Positions 60,730 through 64,000 of a stretch of 64,000 bases of DNA are shown piece by piece. The notes under the pieces are model-generated. The model saw only the letters and a program-made list of their open reading frames with translations. It was not told where the DNA came from and ran no database searches. Source of the stretch: Loripinus fragilis (taxonomy: Eukaryota; Mollusca; Bivalvia; Lucinida; Lucinidae); the NCBI GenBank assembly GCA_964019695.1, contig OZ026525.1:61350253-61414252 (forward strand). Direction: 5' to 3'. The position numbers and the translations under genes were made by a program. The stretch's first letter is position 1, and every line of letters begins with the position of its first letter.

Positions 60730-62035
60730 CTGTGCTCAGTTAGTGAAAATGCCCATAACTCTTGAACGACATGGGATATTTGGATCAAACTTCACATACT
60801 TATTTATTTTAATATTGCCCAGCCACTGGTATGCAAAATGGTGATAAGAGTTTGCCGAGCACCATTTTGGCCGGCCGAGGACTTTTAGTGAAAATGCTCA
60901 TAACTCTTGAACCGCATGGATTTTAATCAAATTTTGCATACTAATACATTTTAACATCATCGAAGGTAAACAAAACTCAAGAAAATGCCACTCTTAACAA
61001 TGGAACAATTTTGTTGAAATTAAAAAAAAAAACACAGATGAAAAACTCTTAATCTTCAAATTTTTGCATAAAACTTTGCCAGCAGGAGTATCCTGCCATA
61101 AAATGGGTCTTTTTCGAAATATTCCCAGATGTACAGACTTTTTCTAGATAGGCTCAGCCCAAATTACTTCAGCATATATTTGAAATGTGTACAGTTTATA
61201 ATATTGAACGTACCGCCCTTATTTTAGAAATTCAAAACATATCATCTAACATGTATCACCTTAAATTCAACCCTCTTTCAAACAGGAAACAATGACAAAA
61301 ATATTGACCTTTACTCAAAATCAGATTTATACAGTCATTTTCAAATATATAATCACAATTTGGGAAAAAATGCACTTAACTTTAACTTCCTTAAATACTA
61401 ACAGGTAGAAATGTTTTGAGGAATTAACCATATAACATTCAAAATAAACTAAAACCCATAACTTCTGTATTTAATTTGCTTTCAAAGTCTCAAAATTCCA
61501 CTAAATCAAAGTAAAACAACACTATATAGATATTTCAATATGATAGATTTATAATATATCTACATAAATATTTATAAACTCTAATTTTGTTAAAATATTT
61601 TCAATCCAATACCAGGATACAATTCTTAGCTTTTTTGAAATCCACTGCATAACGAGCCGTCTTACTGGCGAGTTTATGTTATTTTCATGCAAAAGGCCTA
61701 TTATTTCCCTTTACCACTTTTGGTATATCCCCCACATAGACCTGTGGACTATTCATAACAAGGGAAACAAGTCAGGTAAAAATCTCAGTTTGCAAAAAAA
61801 TTACAGAAAGCCAAAAAAAGTACAAAATCTAGAAAAGGAAGAGAAAATATTTCAAGGAATGTAATTAATAGTGATTATCAATCTTATCCAATCTAATCAA
61901 GATCCGTCCATCCGTACTTGATCTAATATTGTCCAATCTCACTTAAATAAAAATAATAAATTATGGTAATAGTAAGTAGTTTGATATTCTGGAATCATCT
62001 TTTTCTAAATTTTTATTTGGAATTCTGCTGATAGT
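60730..62035. other. Downstream AT-rich region
   Basis: Starts with two TTAGTGAAAATGC.CATAACTCTTGAAC units (60740, 60885), a common tandem motif related to 28250. The rest is strongly AT-rich without frames. Confidence 0.4.
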
Positions 62036-62039
62036 TTAA

Positions 62040-62530
62040 CCAATTTAAGTTCAAAAGTAAGAAAGAGGACAAAGATCAGGAATCGATACAATCAACCCAG
62101 GATACCAATGGGAAAGCAACAAACTCACAATTAGACATCACAAACGAGAGCCAAGAAGTCAGCCCTTTCCCAGCAGGTGACCACAAGGCATCAATAAATA
62201 GACGCACACGAAAGCATAACAAACACAAGACAGAAATAAAATGAATGATCCACAAAAGAAACGATCAGTAAAAAATATTTACTGGGTGGCTTAAACCGGT
62301 TTCACGGCATCAATCTCAACCTTAGTTCAAATGTGCATCAATACACATAGATGTTTGGTTTGCATTAAAAGACCCCTATAAATCAAGATATAAAAAGGAG
62401 ATATTGCAAATTTAAGGACTCAACAGTAAATAAAACTTAATACCGAAGCAAAAGATATCCAACAAGTATACCCCGGAGGGCCAAGCATCAGGTCCCTACC
62501 ATCTCATCAATAGATAAGTTTTTAAGTTGG
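62040..62530 (-). mobile_element. Probable 3' untranslated part of the 62.5-63.0 kb retroelement
   Basis: Continuous with the coding remnant on the minus strand and without its own open frame. It is likely the 3' flank of the same element, ending near 62040. This is inferred from position and from vague recall that this tail is repeated in other genomes. Confidence 0.4.
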
Positions 62531-63035
62531 ACCAGTCATAGAGTCTGAAGTCCGACCCACCGGCGTGCAATTAAAGAGGAAAGCAAAGTTGCCAACCGTG
62601 ATTGGGTTGACCACCAAGCTACACCAAGCATGCAGTCTGTTGCAATACAGACTGCATGTTTGGTCATATCCAATCTTTTTATAATGGGAAATTATTTTAA
62701 TGAACTGTGCTGAAAAATTATTAGAGCCACTCTTCTTCTTCTATAAAATTTAGAAAGGTTTTGCAAAGTTTATGATACCGATAACCTTGTTTAAGAAGTT
62801 TCTGAGTTAACAGTTTATTGCGAATGTTGAAGTAAGCAACATGGCTATATGCTCTAGCAAAACGCATGAGTTGAGAGATGTAGACTCCGTAGGATGTAGA
62901 GCGAGGAACATCGCCATCTAAAAATGGGAAATTGACGGTTTCAAAATCAAAGTCGTCAAGTTTATCATAAATTTTGGAAGAAACAATATCAATAAAACTT
63001 CTAAGTATAGGTTGTTTTTGTACGACGCAATTCAA
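62530..63035 (-). pseudogene. C-terminal remnant of a reverse-transcriptase retroelement
   Basis: Minus-strand frame of 104 codons (63035 to 62721) containing DDFDFETVNFPFLDGDVPR, SYGVYISQLMRFAR and LLKQGYRYHKL. I recognise this block as the region just after the reverse transcriptase in a retroelement protein found across corals and molluscs. Past a stop at 62721 and apparent frame shifts, the tail resumes at about 62660-62530 as VVNPITVGNF then FLFNCTPVGRTSDSMTG, which belongs to the same protein. The reverse transcriptase core is missing; the sequence above 63035 is unrelated, so this is a 5'-truncated, decayed copy. The recognition is from memory, and the clade is not resolved. Confidence 0.6.
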
Positions 63036-63039
63036 GACG

Positions 63040-64000
63040 ATCCTCTACCAACAAGCATATGAAGTGAGGTCTGTGACAACCTATTCTATGATTATTTGAG
63101 ATTCGAGCCAACCAAATGCACGAGAAATTCGGACCAGCCTCAGTTGTTTGTAAGCACACTGATCTATTCTGGTCCGATGAAAGTCACCGTTATGTTTAGA
63201 AAATCCTCGTGATCATTTCGTTTTAACCTCGGAACCAGCAATAAAAGGTCCGAGTTTTAACTTATTGATGGTTCGCAAGAAAGCAATATGAGGATTCTCA
63301 TTGAGTGAAAAGAAGTTCTTTCGCAAGCATTCTCATGATTCTTACTGATTCCCTCAGTGACCAATGGCCAGAAATTTTTTATTAGTTGATTTACGGTAAT
63401 TGTTTTTCAGATTTAGTGTCGGGGGGGGGGACGAAAAAAAAAGAAATAAAAAAGCTCTGAAAATGACCAGTTAACTGGTCATTTTTCAGAGCTTTTTTTT
63501 TTTTTTTTTTTAATATCTCCAGAAAAAAAAGCAGTAAAACTGGTAAGGCAAACCAACTGTCTGTTTTAAATTTTTAAATTTTCCTAAAAATCTGGACAGG
63601 ACAATCACTCTCAAAACTCAAAAATACACAGACAGAACCTCAAAAAAATATTATTATTTTTTAACAAAACAAATAATATTTAGAGTCGGCAGATAAAATA
63701 AAAAAAAAATAGAAAATAAATTTTATTTTTTTCCTACTTTCCGGAAAATTACAGTAGGAGGGTTTGTAAATCAACTAATAACAAGAAAAACTATAACAAG
63801 ATGCCCCTGTACTTTAAAACAATCACAGCAGTTAAATTACATATATCAACACTCTGTCAGATTTGCTTTCAAAATAAACAGCCCAGACACAATCTGTAAG
63901 CTTGTCGTATCTCCATGCATGTAAAACATGAGGCCAGTGATTGATTAGCTTTGGATACAAGTAAACTTCATTTAACAGTGAAGACCCAGATGTAATGCTA
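63040..64000. other. Right edge, no gene recognised
   Basis: Holds the hairpin at 63446-63500, a G-run at 63421-63430, poly-A and poly-T runs, and otherwise AT-rich sequence. Confidence 0.4.
63446..63500. repeat. Hairpin with A-run and T-run flanks
   Basis: AGCTCTGAAAATGACCAGTT / AACTGGTCATTTTTCAGAGCT centred on TTAA at 63471-63474, with A-rich and T-rich outer arms. It could terminate transcription only if read by RNA polymerase III; no such gene is seen. Confidence 0.8.

Noticed and set aside
62721..63035. Host gene on the minus strand
   Set aside because: The blocks match a retroelement tail, and the frame is cut at both ends without splice sites.

Overview
This is a eukaryotic, AT-rich, repeat-dense window. 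Spliced exons with GT/AG borders, very long introns, many short inverted-repeat transposons (MITEs), tRNA-derived SINE heads and a LINE all point to an invertebrate. The repeat families look like those of bivalve molluscs; that placement is an inference from their general character, not a database match.

The backbone is one host gene on the + strand, assembled here by hand: an aldo-keto reductase (AKR) of 363 residues in eight exons from 4646 to 51875. Exons: 4646-4750, 7707-7846, 9327-9480, 32726-32899, 33664-33761, 34581-34762, 40378-40517 and 51777-51875. All seven junctions keep frame with GT/AG borders, the summed coding length (1092 nt) is divisible by three, and the catalytic Asp, Tyr, Lys and His are present. 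I see no second complete host gene.

Layout. 1-4645: upstream region with tandem repeats, a duplicated tRNA-like SINE, a palindromic MITE and a MITE 300 bp before the start codon. 4751-9326: introns 1 and 2, with several MITEs and a 155-bp hairpin. 9481-32725: a 23-kb intron 3 with a TTAA-flanked 4.8-kb element nested in a TTAA-flanked MITE, a 28-bp minisatellite, a decayed gag-like retroelement, a 4.5-kb element with long inverted termini, and an 810-bp tandem triplication that carries the front of exon 4. 32900-40377: introns 4 to 6, with hairpins, a (GTT)n tract, a second minisatellite abutting exon 7 and a 2.4-kb inverted-terminal element. 40518-51776: intron 7, holding a LINE with two long open frames (about 42.8-48.05 kb). 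51876-64000: downstream region dominated by a 7.9-kb block of inverted and direct modules, a nearly perfect 105-bp hairpin and the 3' end of a second retroelement on the minus strand.

The most striking pattern is that the gene's splice junctions were repeatedly copied into its introns. The 28-bp minisatellite of intron 3 matches the exon 3/intron 3 donor junction. The array in intron 6 resembles and runs into the intron 6/exon 7 acceptor. The 810-bp triplication copies the exon 4 acceptor and its first codons, and a 125-bp-offset duplicate copies the back of exon 4. Separately, the LINE's ORF1 and ORF2 lie in one frame split by a single UAG, and ORF2 has no in-frame AUG until inside the endonuclease.
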